Assembly (NCBI GenBank): GCA_034189085.1
Contig: JAXHVH010000002.1
Location: 1-64,000 of the forward strand
Direction of reading: 5' to 3'
DNA length: 64,000 nucleotides
From: M55B129 sp034189085
Lineage (GTDB): Bacteria > Bacillota > Dethiobacteria > DTU022
Shown: positions 1 to 8,242 of the stretch, piece by piece
Position numbering within the stretch: position 1 is the stretch's first letter
How the letters are laid out: the number at the start of each line of letters is the position of its first letter
Notes under the pieces: model-generated
What the model was told of the DNA's origin: nothing
Databases searched by the model: none
The model's input: the letters and a program-made list of their open reading frames with translations, nothing else
Translations under genes and position numbers: made by a program

Positions 1-15
1 TTCTAAAGGAAATTA

Positions 16-40
16 AAAGCCCGGCTTAAAGCCGGGCTTT
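16..40 (+). terminator. Hairpin upstream of purM
   Basis: A perfect 10-bp stem (AAAGCCCGGC and GCCGGGCTTT) with a five-base loop is followed by a short pyrimidine stretch. It looks like an intrinsic terminator or attenuator of whatever lies upstream. It ends only about 18 bases before the purM start, so it could also attenuate read-through into purM. Confidence 0.7.
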
Positions 41-58
41 CTTTCAAGAAGGAGTGGG

Positions 59-1102
59 TTGGCGTTGGTAGAAGAAATGGATTACCGGCAGGCCGGTGTG
101 AACATTGATGCCGGTGAAGAGGCAGTGGAGAGAATAAAAGGAATGGCCAGGTCCACTTTCAGGCCTGAAGTTCTGCATGATATTGGCGGTTTCGGTGGGC
201 TCTTTGCTCCCGAAACTGGCAAAATGAAAGAACCCGTTCTTGTTTCGGGTTGCGACGGGGTGGGCACAAAGTTGAAAGTGGCTTTTGCTGCTGGGAAGCA
301 CGGCACAGTGGGAATAGATTGTGTAGCAATGTGCGTTAATGACATCCTGGCCCAGGGGGCGGAACCACTGTTTATGCTGGACTATCTGGCTGTAGGAAAG
401 CTTAGGCCATTGCAGGTGGAGGAAATTGTCAGCGGTGTGGCAGAAGGGTGTCGCCAGGCCGGATGTGCCCTCCTTGGAGGCGAAATGGCCGAGATGCCCG
501 GTTTTTATCCACCGGGTGAATACGACCTGGCTGGTTTTGCTGTCGGCATGGTCGAGAGGGAAAAAATAATAGATGGTAAAAATATTGCCTCCGGGGACAT
601 CCTGGTAGGGCTTGCTTCAAATGGGCTGCACAGCAACGGTTATTCTCTAGCCCGTAAAGTGTTGCTGAAACAAAATAAATTGAACCTTGAAGATAATCTC
701 CAAGCTCTTGGCCAAACAGTGGGTAATGAGCTGCTGCAGCCGACGACGATTTATGTCAAATCCGTTCTGGAGGCTCTTAAAGATTTTTCAATCAAAGGTA
801 TGGCTCATATTACAGGTGGGGGCCTGCCCGGTAACCTGCCGCGTATCCTGCCGCCCGGCTTGAAAGCAGTAGTGAAGGAGGGAAGCTGGCCAGTTCCGGC
901 AATTTTTAAACTGATTGAAGAACTGGGGCCTGTAAAAAGAGAAGAGATGTTCCGTGTTTTCAATATGGGAATCGGTTTTGTCCTGACTGTACCGGAAGGT
1001 GAAGCTCATCCCCTGGTGGATTATTTTAAAGATAAGGGTATCAAAGCCTTTGTTATTGGAAAAATAGAAAAGGGAACAGGAAAATTTGAGCTGGCAGGAT
1101 AA
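59..1102 (+). CDS. purM: Phosphoribosylformylglycinamidine cyclo-ligase (AIR synthetase)
   Basis: Catalyses ATP-dependent ring closure of formylglycinamidine ribonucleotide to aminoimidazole ribonucleotide, the fifth step of de novo purine synthesis in the cytoplasm. The 347-residue product has the usual family length. The ATP-binding motif GCDGVGTK lies at residues 64-71, and the HITGGGLPGNLPR motif is near residue 250. The start is not certain: TTG at 59 follows GGAG (51-54) closely, TTG at 65 would be better spaced, and ATG at 77 is also possible. First of four consecutive purine genes on this strand, so an operon with purN, purH and purD is very likely. Confidence 0.97.
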   Translation: MALVEEMDYRQAGVNIDAGEEAVERIKGMARSTFRPEVLHDIGGFGGLFAPETGKMKEPVLVSGCDGVGTKLKVAFAAGKHGTVGIDCVAMCVNDILAQGAEPLFMLDYLAVGKLRPLQVEEIVSGVAEGCRQAGCALLGGEMAEMPGFYPPGEYDLAGFAVGMVEREKIIDGKNIASGDILVGLASNGLHSNGYSLARKVLLKQNKLNLEDNLQALGQTVGNELLQPTTIYVKSVLEALKDFSIKGMAHITGGGLPGNLPRILPPGLKAVVKEGSWPVPAIFKLIEELGPVKREEMFRVFNMGIGFVLTVPEGEAHPLVDYFKDKGIKAFVIGKIEKGTGKFELAG

Positions 1103-1194
1103 AACCGGGAATGCTGCTACTTAAACATGATGGAAGGTATCCTGCAGGGAACATAGAATATGAAAGCATAAATATTGACAGAAGGAGCTGCTCC

Positions 1195-1800
1195 ATGAAA
1201 AATATTGCGGTCCTGGCTTCCGGTGAAGGAACAAACCTTGAAGCAATCCTGGAAGCCGTGGAAGAAAGAAAAATTACCGGGAATGTAGCCCTGGTGATAA
1301 GCGATCAAAAAGGGGCACATGCCCTTCAAAGGGCAAAGAATCACGATATTAAGGCGCAATTCGTTGATCCCCATTTGTATAAAAGCCGAATGGAATACGA
1401 CCGGGCTCTGGTAGAACTGCTGAAAAATGAAGCAGTTGACCTGGTAGCCCTGGCCGGTTTTATGCGCCTGCTGTCCCCGCTTTTTATCGATGCTTTTACC
1501 CTCAGGATTATGAACATTCACCCCTCATTACTTCCATCTTTCAAGGGTCTGGATGGGGTTGAGCAGGCCCTCAGCTATGGCGTTAAAGTTACCGGTTGCA
1601 CGGTTCATTTCGTTGATGAAGCACTTGACGGCGGACCAATAATCCTGCAGGAAGCCGTACCAATTATTCAGCGTGACACGGTGGAAACCCTGCATCAACG
1701 CATTCACGCTGCCGAACACCGAATCTACCCGACGGCTATAGATCTTTTCTGCCGCGACATGTTAAAAGTAGAAGGAAGAAGGTGTCTCATTATTGACTGA
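1195..1800 (+). CDS. purN: Phosphoribosylglycinamide formyltransferase
   Basis: Transfers a formyl group from 10-formyltetrahydrofolate to glycinamide ribonucleotide (third step of purine synthesis). The ATG at 1195 is preceded by GAAGGAG at 1181-1187 and gives a 201-residue protein beginning MKNIAVLASGEGTN, matching the family; the frame is open further upstream but that extension is not family-like. The catalytic triad is visible as Asn107, His109 (in NIHPSLLPSFKG) and Asp145 (in DEALDGGP). The last codons overlap the start of purH by 8 bases, which implies translational coupling. Confidence 0.97.
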   Translation: MKNIAVLASGEGTNLEAILEAVEERKITGNVALVISDQKGAHALQRAKNHDIKAQFVDPHLYKSRMEYDRALVELLKNEAVDLVALAGFMRLLSPLFIDAFTLRIMNIHPSLLPSFKGLDGVEQALSYGVKVTGCTVHFVDEALDGGPIILQEAVPIIQRDTVETLHQRIHAAEHRIYPTAIDLFCRDMLKVEGRRCLIID

Positions 1801-3331
1801 ACAAAAAAGAGCTCTGCTCAGTGTATCGGATAAAAGAGGAATAACTGAACTGGCCCGTGAGCTTTCAAAACTGGGCTATGAAATAGTTTCAACCGGTGGA
1901 ACCGCTAAAACAATCAGGGATGGAGGGGTGAAAGTAACTGAAGCATCAGAGGTAACCGGCTTCCCGGAGATCCTCGGCGGGAGAGTCAAAACGCTGCATC
2001 CTTACATTCACGGTGGTATCCTTGCCCGTTCAGATCAAGCAGATGAATTAAAAGAACATGGTATTGTTCCCATTGACCTGGTTGTGGTCAATTTATATCC
2101 CTTTGTTCAGACGGTGGCCAGGGAAGGAGTAACCCCGGAGGAAGCTGTTGAAAATATTGATATAGGAGGCCCTTCAATGATCAGGGCTGCCGCAAAGAAC
2201 CATGAACGGGTTGCCGTCCTGGTTAATCCCGACCGCTATGAAGAAACGATAGCGGAGATTAAGAAAAACGGTCGGATCAGTAAAGAAACAAGGACACGCC
2301 TGGCCGGAGAGGCTTTCGCCCATACTGCTGAATATGATGCTGCTATTGCCGGGTATTTCGAGGGTCTGCAAAAGAATAATAAAGTGGACTATCCAGATAA
2401 GATGATCCTGTCGCTGAGTAAAGTTCAGGATCTGCGCTACGGTGAAAATCCGCAGCAGAAAGCGGCATTTTACCGGAACCGTGGTGAATCAACCGGACTG
2501 GCAGCCATGCGCAAGCTTCAGGGCAAAGAACTTTCCTTCAACAACCTGAATGATTTGAACGCAGCCCGGGAGCTGGTTCTTGAATTCGCCGAACCTACTG
2601 CAGTAGCCGTTAAACATGCCAACCCCTGCGGCGTCGGTTCGGCTAATAACCTTGCGGAAGCTTATCAGCTTGCTTACGAAGGTGATCCAGTCTCCATTTT
2701 CGGCGGAGTGCTGGCGTTGAACCGCGAGGTAGACGCTGAAACAGCGAGGGAAATGATAAAGATATTTCTCGAGGTCATTGCCGCACCGGGTTTCAGTAAA
2801 GAAGCCCTGGCAATTCTGTCAGCAAAAAAAGATATTCGATTGCTGGAAATGGATTTGAATAGTGACCGGGGAGAAGAAGGGGATCTTAAAAAAGTATCCG
2901 GCGGAGTGCTGGTCCAAACCGTTGATCGTGAGCCGTTGGATATTACAGTGGGCAATGTGGTTACTAAAAAGGTGCCCACTGCGGAAGAGTGGGAAGCGCT
3001 TAATTTTGCCCAGACTGTTGTTAAGCACGTCCGCTCCAATGCCATCGTTATTGCTGGCAGAGGGCGCACTTTCGGCATCGGGGCTGGCCAGACCAGCCGC
3101 ATTGGAGCGTCCAGAATTGCCCTGGAACAGGCCGGTGAAAAGGCAAGGGGAGCAGTTCTCGGTTCAGATGCCTTTTTCCCTTTTCCTGATACGGTGGAAG
3201 CGGCAGCAGGAGCCGGAGTAACGGCAATTGCCCAGCCAGGTGGTTCGATCAATGATGCAGATTCCATTGCCATGTGCGACAGGCTGGGCCTGACCATGGT
3301 CTTTACAGGTCGGCGCTATTTTAGACATTAA
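1793..3331 (+). CDS. purH: Bifunctional AICAR transformylase / IMP cyclohydrolase
   Basis: Carries out the last two steps of IMP synthesis. The N-terminal IMP cyclohydrolase (MGS-like) domain starts SDKRGITELARELSKLGY and contains the STGGT phosphate-binding motif; the C-terminal transformylase domain carries RYGENPQQ and the KHANPCG catalytic motif (around residues 273-279). At 512 residues it is full length. The start is TTG at 1793, overlapping the end of purN, with the purine-rich GAAGGAAGAAGG upstream as ribosome binding site. Followed by purD after 21 bases. Confidence 0.97.
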   Translation: MTEQKRALLSVSDKRGITELARELSKLGYEIVSTGGTAKTIRDGGVKVTEASEVTGFPEILGGRVKTLHPYIHGGILARSDQADELKEHGIVPIDLVVVNLYPFVQTVAREGVTPEEAVENIDIGGPSMIRAAAKNHERVAVLVNPDRYEETIAEIKKNGRISKETRTRLAGEAFAHTAEYDAAIAGYFEGLQKNNKVDYPDKMILSLSKVQDLRYGENPQQKAAFYRNRGESTGLAAMRKLQGKELSFNNLNDLNAARELVLEFAEPTAVAVKHANPCGVGSANNLAEAYQLAYEGDPVSIFGGVLALNREVDAETAREMIKIFLEVIAAPGFSKEALAILSAKKDIRLLEMDLNSDRGEEGDLKKVSGGVLVQTVDREPLDITVGNVVTKKVPTAEEWEALNFAQTVVKHVRSNAIVIAGRGRTFGIGAGQTSRIGASRIALEQAGEKARGAVLGSDAFFPFPDTVEAAAGAGVTAIAQPGGSINDADSIAMCDRLGLTMVFTGRRYFRH

Positions 3332-3352
3332 GCGGAGAGGAGCGATTACTGC

Positions 3353-4627
3353 ATGAGGGTTCTTATTGTCGGCAGCGGTGGACGTGAGCATGCCCTGGCC
3401 TGGAAGCTGGCCCAGAGTCCCCTTCTTGAAAAACTGTACTGCCTGCCTGGAAATCCGGGTATTGCCAATCATGCCGAATGCCTGGATTTTAAAAACGATG
3501 ATTGGGAAGTCCTGAAAGAGTGGGCTTTAGATCATAAGATAGATCTGACAGTTGTCGGGCCGGAAGCACCCCTGGTCGATGGATTGGCCGATCTGTTCAG
3601 GTCTGCCGGCCTGAAAGTATTCGGGCCGGGATGCAGCGGGGCAAAATTGGAGGGCAGTAAAGTCTGGGCCAAACGTAAAATGAAACAGTGGGGCATACCG
3701 ACTGCCGATTTTGCTGTCTTTGACGATTTTGACGAGGCCAGGTATCATCTATCCCGTTTTTACGGCGGCCCGGTAGTGATCAAGGCAGACGGCCTGGCGG
3801 CCGGCAAAGGGGTGACTGTGGCAGCCGGGCCTGCAGAAGCTGAACAGGCTCTCTACGATATAATGGTTGAAAAGGCTTTTGGTGAAGCAGGCAGTCGTGT
3901 GGTTATCGAGCAATGCCTGAGCGGTGAAGAGGTGTCGGTGCTGGCAATCACCGACGGTAAAAAATATATTCTTTTGCCATCCGCCCAGGATCACAAGGCG
4001 GTGGGAGAAGGTGACAGAGGGCCCAATACCGGAGGCATGGGGGCATATTCACCGGCCCCGGTTTATACAGATGACGTAAAAGCCCGAATTGAAGCGGAGG
4101 TTTTCAGGCCTCTCCTGAAAGGGTTGGCGGAAGAAAAAATTGATTTTCGCGGTGTAATTTACGCCGGGTTGATGATTGATAAGGGGAAAATAAATGTCCT
4201 GGAATTTAATGTACGCTTCGGCGATCCTGAAACGCAAGCGATTATTCCACGCATGGAATCTGACCTGCTTCCGCTGCTGCTGGCTGCGTCAGAAGGAGAT
4301 CTGGGTGAGATACAGGCGCGGTGGCTTTCCGACCCGGCGGTCTGCGTAGTCCTGGTTTCCAGGGGGTATCCAGTCCGCTACGAAACAGGGTATCCCATTT
4401 ACGGATTATCCGAAGTAGAAAAAATAGGAGAGGGAAAAGTGGCCGTTTTCCATGCCGGCACGTCCTTTAAGGACAAGCATTTGTTGACCGCAGGGGGGCG
4501 GGTACTTGGTGTTACCGCCTGGGATGATAATTTGCATAAAGCACTGAAGCGTGTCTATGAAGCAGTTGATAAAATAGAATTTGAAGGACGTTACTTCCGC
4601 AGGGATATTGCCCACAGGGCCCGGTAG
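3353..4627 (+). CDS. purD: Phosphoribosylamine-glycine ligase (GAR synthetase)
   Basis: ATP-dependent ligation of glycine to phosphoribosylamine (second step of purine synthesis). The 424-residue protein has the normal family length and ATP-grasp architecture: an N-terminal GSGGREHALAWKLA motif, the ATP-grasp segment KADGLAAGKGV near residue 144, and the metal-binding region around EFNVRFGDPETQ. ATG at 3353 follows GGAGAGGAG. Last gene of the purine operon in this window; purF, purL and purE are not present here and presumably lie upstream of position 1. No clear terminator follows. Confidence 0.97.
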   Translation: MRVLIVGSGGREHALAWKLAQSPLLEKLYCLPGNPGIANHAECLDFKNDDWEVLKEWALDHKIDLTVVGPEAPLVDGLADLFRSAGLKVFGPGCSGAKLEGSKVWAKRKMKQWGIPTADFAVFDDFDEARYHLSRFYGGPVVIKADGLAAGKGVTVAAGPAEAEQALYDIMVEKAFGEAGSRVVIEQCLSGEEVSVLAITDGKKYILLPSAQDHKAVGEGDRGPNTGGMGAYSPAPVYTDDVKARIEAEVFRPLLKGLAEEKIDFRGVIYAGLMIDKGKINVLEFNVRFGDPETQAIIPRMESDLLPLLLAASEGDLGEIQARWLSDPAVCVVLVSRGYPVRYETGYPIYGLSEVEKIGEGKVAVFHAGTSFKDKHLLTAGGRVLGVTAWDDNLHKALKRVYEAVDKIEFEGRYFRRDIAHRAR

Positions 4628-4799
4628 GAAAATCAGGGTGAGAATTGAATATCTATCTATCTATAATTAATCATTTTTGTAACACATCAAGTATAATTCT
4701 GAAAGGATCAGGTTCAACGGTTGGGCAGGGTCGCGTAAGATGCCAGGGATTAAGGACAGCTGCAAAGGCTAAAATATAAAAAGGATGGAGGTTGGGGAA

Positions 4800-5939
4800 A
4801 TGAACTTTACTTTAACAGACATGCAGGAAATGACGAGGCAGATGGTCCGTGATTTTGCTGAAAAAGAGCTCAAACCGGGAGTGGGAGAAAGAGACGAGGA
4901 GGAGGAATTTTCTCGAGAACTATTTGACAAAATGGGACAACTTGGCCTGACCGGGATACCGTGGCCGGAGGAGTATGGAGGTGGCGGATGCGATTTTCTA
5001 AGCTACATAATTGCAGTGGAAGAGTTATCGAAAGTTGAAGCCTCTGCAGCGACTACTCTATCAGCGCACACATCGCTGGCCTGCTGGCCGATATACAAAT
5101 ATGGTTCCGAAGAGCAAAAGAAAAAATATCTGGAGCCGATGGCTTTGGGGGAGAAACTTGGAGCCTATGCCCTGACTGAATCAACCGCCGGGACTGATGC
5201 GGCTGCTCTCCAGATGACAGCAGTTCTAAAAGACGATAAATACATATTAAACGGCAATAAGATCTTTACCACCAACGCCGGGGAAGCGGAAATATATGTT
5301 GTATTTGCTGTTACGGATAAAGAGAAGAGAGCTAAGGGAATAAGTGCTTTTATCGTGGAAAAAGGGATGTCCGGGTTATCCTTTGGTAAAAAAGAAAAGA
5401 AAATGGGACTTCGTTCCTCGGTTACAGCCGAGATGATCTTTGAGAACTGCGAGGTGCCGAAGGATAATCTGCTGGGATCTGAGGAAGAAGGTTTCAAAAT
5501 AGCCATGGGCACTCTGGATGGTGGAAGAAACGGTATTGCCGCCCAGGCAGTCGGCATTGCCCAGGGGGCCCTGGATGAGGCAGTTAACTATGCTAAAACC
5601 AGGGAACAGTTTGGACGACCCATTGCCAGCTTCCAGGCCATTTCTTTCATGCTCGCTGATATGGCCACCAAGATAGAAGCAGCACGACTGCTGACCTATC
5701 AGGCTGCCTACCTGGAGAATGAAGGTCTGCCTTATGGAAAAGCTTCGGCCATGGCCAAACTCTTTGCTTCCGAGGCAGCAATGGAAGTAACTACCAATGC
5801 GGTGCAAATTTTCGGCGGCTATGGTTATACAAAAGATTACCCGGTAGAAAGATTTATGCGCGATGCAAAGATTACCCAGATTTACGAAGGTACCAGCGAA
5901 GTTCAACGCCTGGTAATTTCCAGGTATTTGATTTCATAA
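4800..5939 (+). CDS. Acyl-CoA dehydrogenase, short-chain (butyryl-CoA dehydrogenase-like)
   Basis: FAD-dependent alpha,beta-dehydrogenation of a short acyl-CoA (or the reverse reduction together with an electron-transfer flavoprotein). ATG at 4800 is chosen because GGAGG at 4787-4791 sits 8 bases upstream and gives the typical start MNFTLTDMQ; the upstream in-frame ATG at 4785 overlaps that site. The 379-residue length is standard for the family. Visible motifs are YALTESTAGTDA (flavin/substrate loop), the ERFMRDAKI segment and the catalytic glutamate at about residue 363 in YEGTSEVQ, the position used by short-chain enzymes. No etfA/etfB lie nearby. Followed by cobO, meaB and a mutase remnant, which suggests a branched or mutase-linked acyl-CoA pathway. 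Exact substrate is unknown. Confidence 0.93.
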   Translation: MNFTLTDMQEMTRQMVRDFAEKELKPGVGERDEEEEFSRELFDKMGQLGLTGIPWPEEYGGGGCDFLSYIIAVEELSKVEASAATTLSAHTSLACWPIYKYGSEEQKKKYLEPMALGEKLGAYALTESTAGTDAAALQMTAVLKDDKYILNGNKIFTTNAGEAEIYVVFAVTDKEKRAKGISAFIVEKGMSGLSFGKKEKKMGLRSSVTAEMIFENCEVPKDNLLGSEEEGFKIAMGTLDGGRNGIAAQAVGIAQGALDEAVNYAKTREQFGRPIASFQAISFMLADMATKIEAARLLTYQAAYLENEGLPYGKASAMAKLFASEAAMEVTTNAVQIFGGYGYTKDYPVERFMRDAKITQIYEGTSEVQRLVISRYLIS

Positions 5940-6024
5940 TCTGTCAGGGTGACAACCATGGAAGGTGAAATGCTCATCCCCGGTAAAGATCAACCTGGGA
6001 GTGCAGGGGAAAGGAGCAAAAACA

Positions 6025-6552
6025 ATGACTGAAAAACTGCCGGGATTGGTTATGGTCTACACCGGGCAGGGCAAAGGAAAGACCACGGCCGCTGTAGGGC
6101 AGGCCATCAGGGCCATTGGGCACGGTTACAGGGTCTGCATGATTCATTTCATGAAAGGGCGCGACTATGGAGAATTCCTGGCAACGAACCATATATCGAA
6201 CCTAACAATAATACGGGCCGGCCGCGATTCGTTTGTCAATCGTGAAAAACCTGACCCTGTTGATATAGAGTTAGCCGAGGAAGGTTTTAACAAAGCGAAA
6301 AAAGCGATCATGAGCGGTGAATATGACATGGTGGTGCTCGATGAAATAAATGTAGCTGTGGATTATGGCCTCATTGACGAAAAAAAACTTTTAGATATGA
6401 TAGAGGAAAAACCCGCTGGGGTAGCACTTATTCTAACAGGGCGAAATGCAACACCTGAACTGGTCCAAAGGGCTGACATGGTCAGTGAGGTTCTGGCCAT
6501 AAAGCATCACTACGAAAAAGGAGCGAAGTGCTGCCGCGGGATAGAATATTGA
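6025..6552 (+). CDS. cobO: Corrinoid adenosyltransferase (CobO/BtuR family)
   Basis: Transfers the adenosyl group of ATP to cob(I)alamin to make the coenzyme B12 used by radical mutases. Start ATG at 6025 follows AAAGGAG; the open frame extends upstream but without family similarity. The 175-residue protein opens with the P-loop variant GQGKGKTT at residues 14-21, followed by VLDEINVAVDYGL and LTGRNATPELVQRAD, all characteristic of the CobO family. Lying directly before meaB and the mutase remnant, it most likely supplied adenosylcobalamin to that mutase rather than serving a full cobalamin synthesis operon, of which there is no trace here. Confidence 0.93.
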   Translation: MTEKLPGLVMVYTGQGKGKTTAAVGQAIRAIGHGYRVCMIHFMKGRDYGEFLATNHISNLTIIRAGRDSFVNREKPDPVDIELAEEGFNKAKKAIMSGEYDMVVLDEINVAVDYGLIDEKKLLDMIEEKPAGVALILTGRNATPELVQRADMVSEVLAIKHHYEKGAKCCRGIEY

Positions 6553-6570
6553 ACGGGGTAGAATCAATAA

Positions 6571-7512
6571 ATGGATCAACTGATCGAAGATTTGTTAAAA
6601 GGAAACAGGCGGGCGGCAGCTCGCCTCATTTCAAATATTGAGAACGATGTCCCCGAAAAACGGGCCCTGCTGCAGGAGGTGTTTCCCCATACCGGGAATG
6701 CTTATGTAATCGGTATTACCGGGGCTCCCGGTTCGGGTAAAAGTTCGCTGGTAGACTGCCTGCTGAAAAAGATTCGCCGCGACGGTTTAACGGTTGGTAT
6801 TATTGCCGTTGATCCTACCAGCCCTTTCAGCGGGGGGGCAATCCTCGGCGACCGGATCAGGATGCAGGATCACGCCCTCGATGAAGGGATATTCATTCGC
6901 AGCATGGGCACCAGGGGAAGCCTGGGAGGACTTTCGCGTTCAACGAGAGAAGCTATCCAGGTCCTCGATGCTTTCGGTAAGGATATTATCCTGGTGGAAA
7001 CCGTGGGGGTGGGCCAGTCGGAAGTGGACATTGTTAAAACAGCCGACACGACGGTTGTGGTTCTTACTCCAGCCGGCGGAGACAGTGTCCAGACTCTTAA
7101 GGCGGGAATAATGGAAATAGCCGATATTTTTGTCGTTAATAAAGCAGACCTTGGCGGAGCAGAAAGAACAATTACCGAGATAAATATAATGCTTGATATG
7201 AAGGATGAAGCACAGTGGCGGCCGCCGGTTGTCCGCACGATCTCGGTACAAAACGAAGGAATGGATGAGCTGTGGCAGGCGCTGTGCAACCACCGCCATT
7301 TCATAGAAGAAAGCGGAAAACTGCTGGAAGTGCGAAAAGAAAGGGTCAGGCGGGAACTGACCGAACAGGTGGAATACCTTGTTAAAAATAAAATATGGGA
7401 GCAGGTCAGGGAAGGAATTAAGATAGAAACCCTGGTGGACAGGATCGTTCACCGCCGCCTGGATCCGTACAGTGCCGCGGCCGAACTGCTTGAGGGAATA
7501 GACTTTCTTTAG
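6571..7512 (+). CDS. meaB: MeaB/ArgK-family GTPase, acyl-CoA mutase chaperone
   Basis: A G3E-family GTPase that gates cofactor loading and protects B12-dependent methylmalonyl- or isobutyryl-CoA mutase from inactivation. The 313-residue protein has a Walker A motif GAPGSGKSS at 51-59, the family-specific AVDPTSPFSGGAILGDR segment, the VETVGVGQSEVD switch region and the NKAD guanine-specificity motif. It starts 18 bases after cobO and precedes the mutase remnant by 24 bases, the usual order for a mutase operon. The gene itself looks intact although its presumed partner is not. Confidence 0.95.
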   Translation: MDQLIEDLLKGNRRAAARLISNIENDVPEKRALLQEVFPHTGNAYVIGITGAPGSGKSSLVDCLLKKIRRDGLTVGIIAVDPTSPFSGGAILGDRIRMQDHALDEGIFIRSMGTRGSLGGLSRSTREAIQVLDAFGKDIILVETVGVGQSEVDIVKTADTTVVVLTPAGGDSVQTLKAGIMEIADIFVVNKADLGGAERTITEINIMLDMKDEAQWRPPVVRTISVQNEGMDELWQALCNHRHFIEESGKLLEVRKERVRRELTEQVEYLVKNKIWEQVREGIKIETLVDRIVHRRLDPYSAAAELLEGIDFL

Positions 7513-7536
7513 CTATTGGAGCGGGGTGATTAATCC

Positions 7537-8170
7537 GTGGAGGACAAGAAAAAACGGGACAGCCTTGCTGCCAGTTTAAAAAAGTGGCAGGCTAAAAAGG
7601 CCGCCCTGCCGGAACGAAAAAATTCCTTTAAAACGATCTCCGGGATGCCGGTGCAGGACCTCTATACACCTCTCGATATTGAAAACAATGAATACGAAAA
7701 AGAGCTTGGATTCCCCGGTGAATATCCCTATACCCGGGGAGTTCAGGCCAGCATGTACCGGGGCCGGCTGTGGACGCGGTGTTGACGGCACAATTGATCC
7801 GCTGGCCGGTTCCTACTTTATCGAGAGCATGACTGACCGGATGGAGGCAGAAGCGGAAGAATACTTCTGCCATATTGAAGAGCTTGGTGGAGTGCTGGCA
7901 GCAATCGAAGGCGGCTTTTTACAGCAGGAGATTGCCGATGCCGCCTATCGCTACCAGAAGGACATTGACAGCGGGGAGCGTATTGTTGTCGGGGTGAACC
8001 ATTTTAACAGTGGTGAATCGTTACAGATTGAGTTGTTGAAGATAGATCCGGCGGTGGAAGATAAACAGTTAAGCCGCATGCCGGGGAAGTTTCAGGGCAG
8101 GCATCTTTCACCTGAAATTAAAAAACAGCCGGTATTGTGGGCAACAGCTGGGCTGATAAATAATGATTAA
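7537..8170 (+). pseudogene. B12-dependent acyl-CoA mutase large subunit, internally deleted
   Basis: Two pieces of a methylmalonyl/isobutyryl-CoA mutase large subunit in different frames. Codons 1-80 from GTG 7537 encode the normal N-terminus (ISGMPVQDLYTPLD, LGFPGEYPYTRGVQ, ASMYRGRLWT) and then hit a stop at 7783. From about 7778, one frame over, the C-terminal part of the barrel resumes (DPLAGSYFIESMTD, EIADAAYRYQ, SGERIVVGVN). The middle of the enzyme, roughly 300 or more residues judging from remembered family length, is missing and the frame is shifted. The last 25 or so residues also do not resemble the family. No B12-binding small subunit follows. This is a deletion pseudogene unless the junction is an assembly error. 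Confidence 0.88.
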
Positions 8171-8242
8171 ATTTTGTTGAGTCTTTAGCGATCCTGGAAG
8201 GCAACAGAGACCAAATAGCAATTGAGAGATCCGGAGGTTGAA

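Noticed and set aside
2674..3297. Long minus-strand open frame of 207 codons inside purH
   Set aside because: It lies wholly opposite the purH coding sequence, has low-complexity Ser/Ala/Pro composition and no family resemblance; it is a shadow frame.
4628..4799. Riboswitch upstream of the acyl-CoA dehydrogenase/cobO genes
   Set aside because: A cobalamin riboswitch was looked for because of cobO, but no B12-box-like sequence is present; only a TATAAT-like hexamer at 4692-4697 without a matching -35 box was found.
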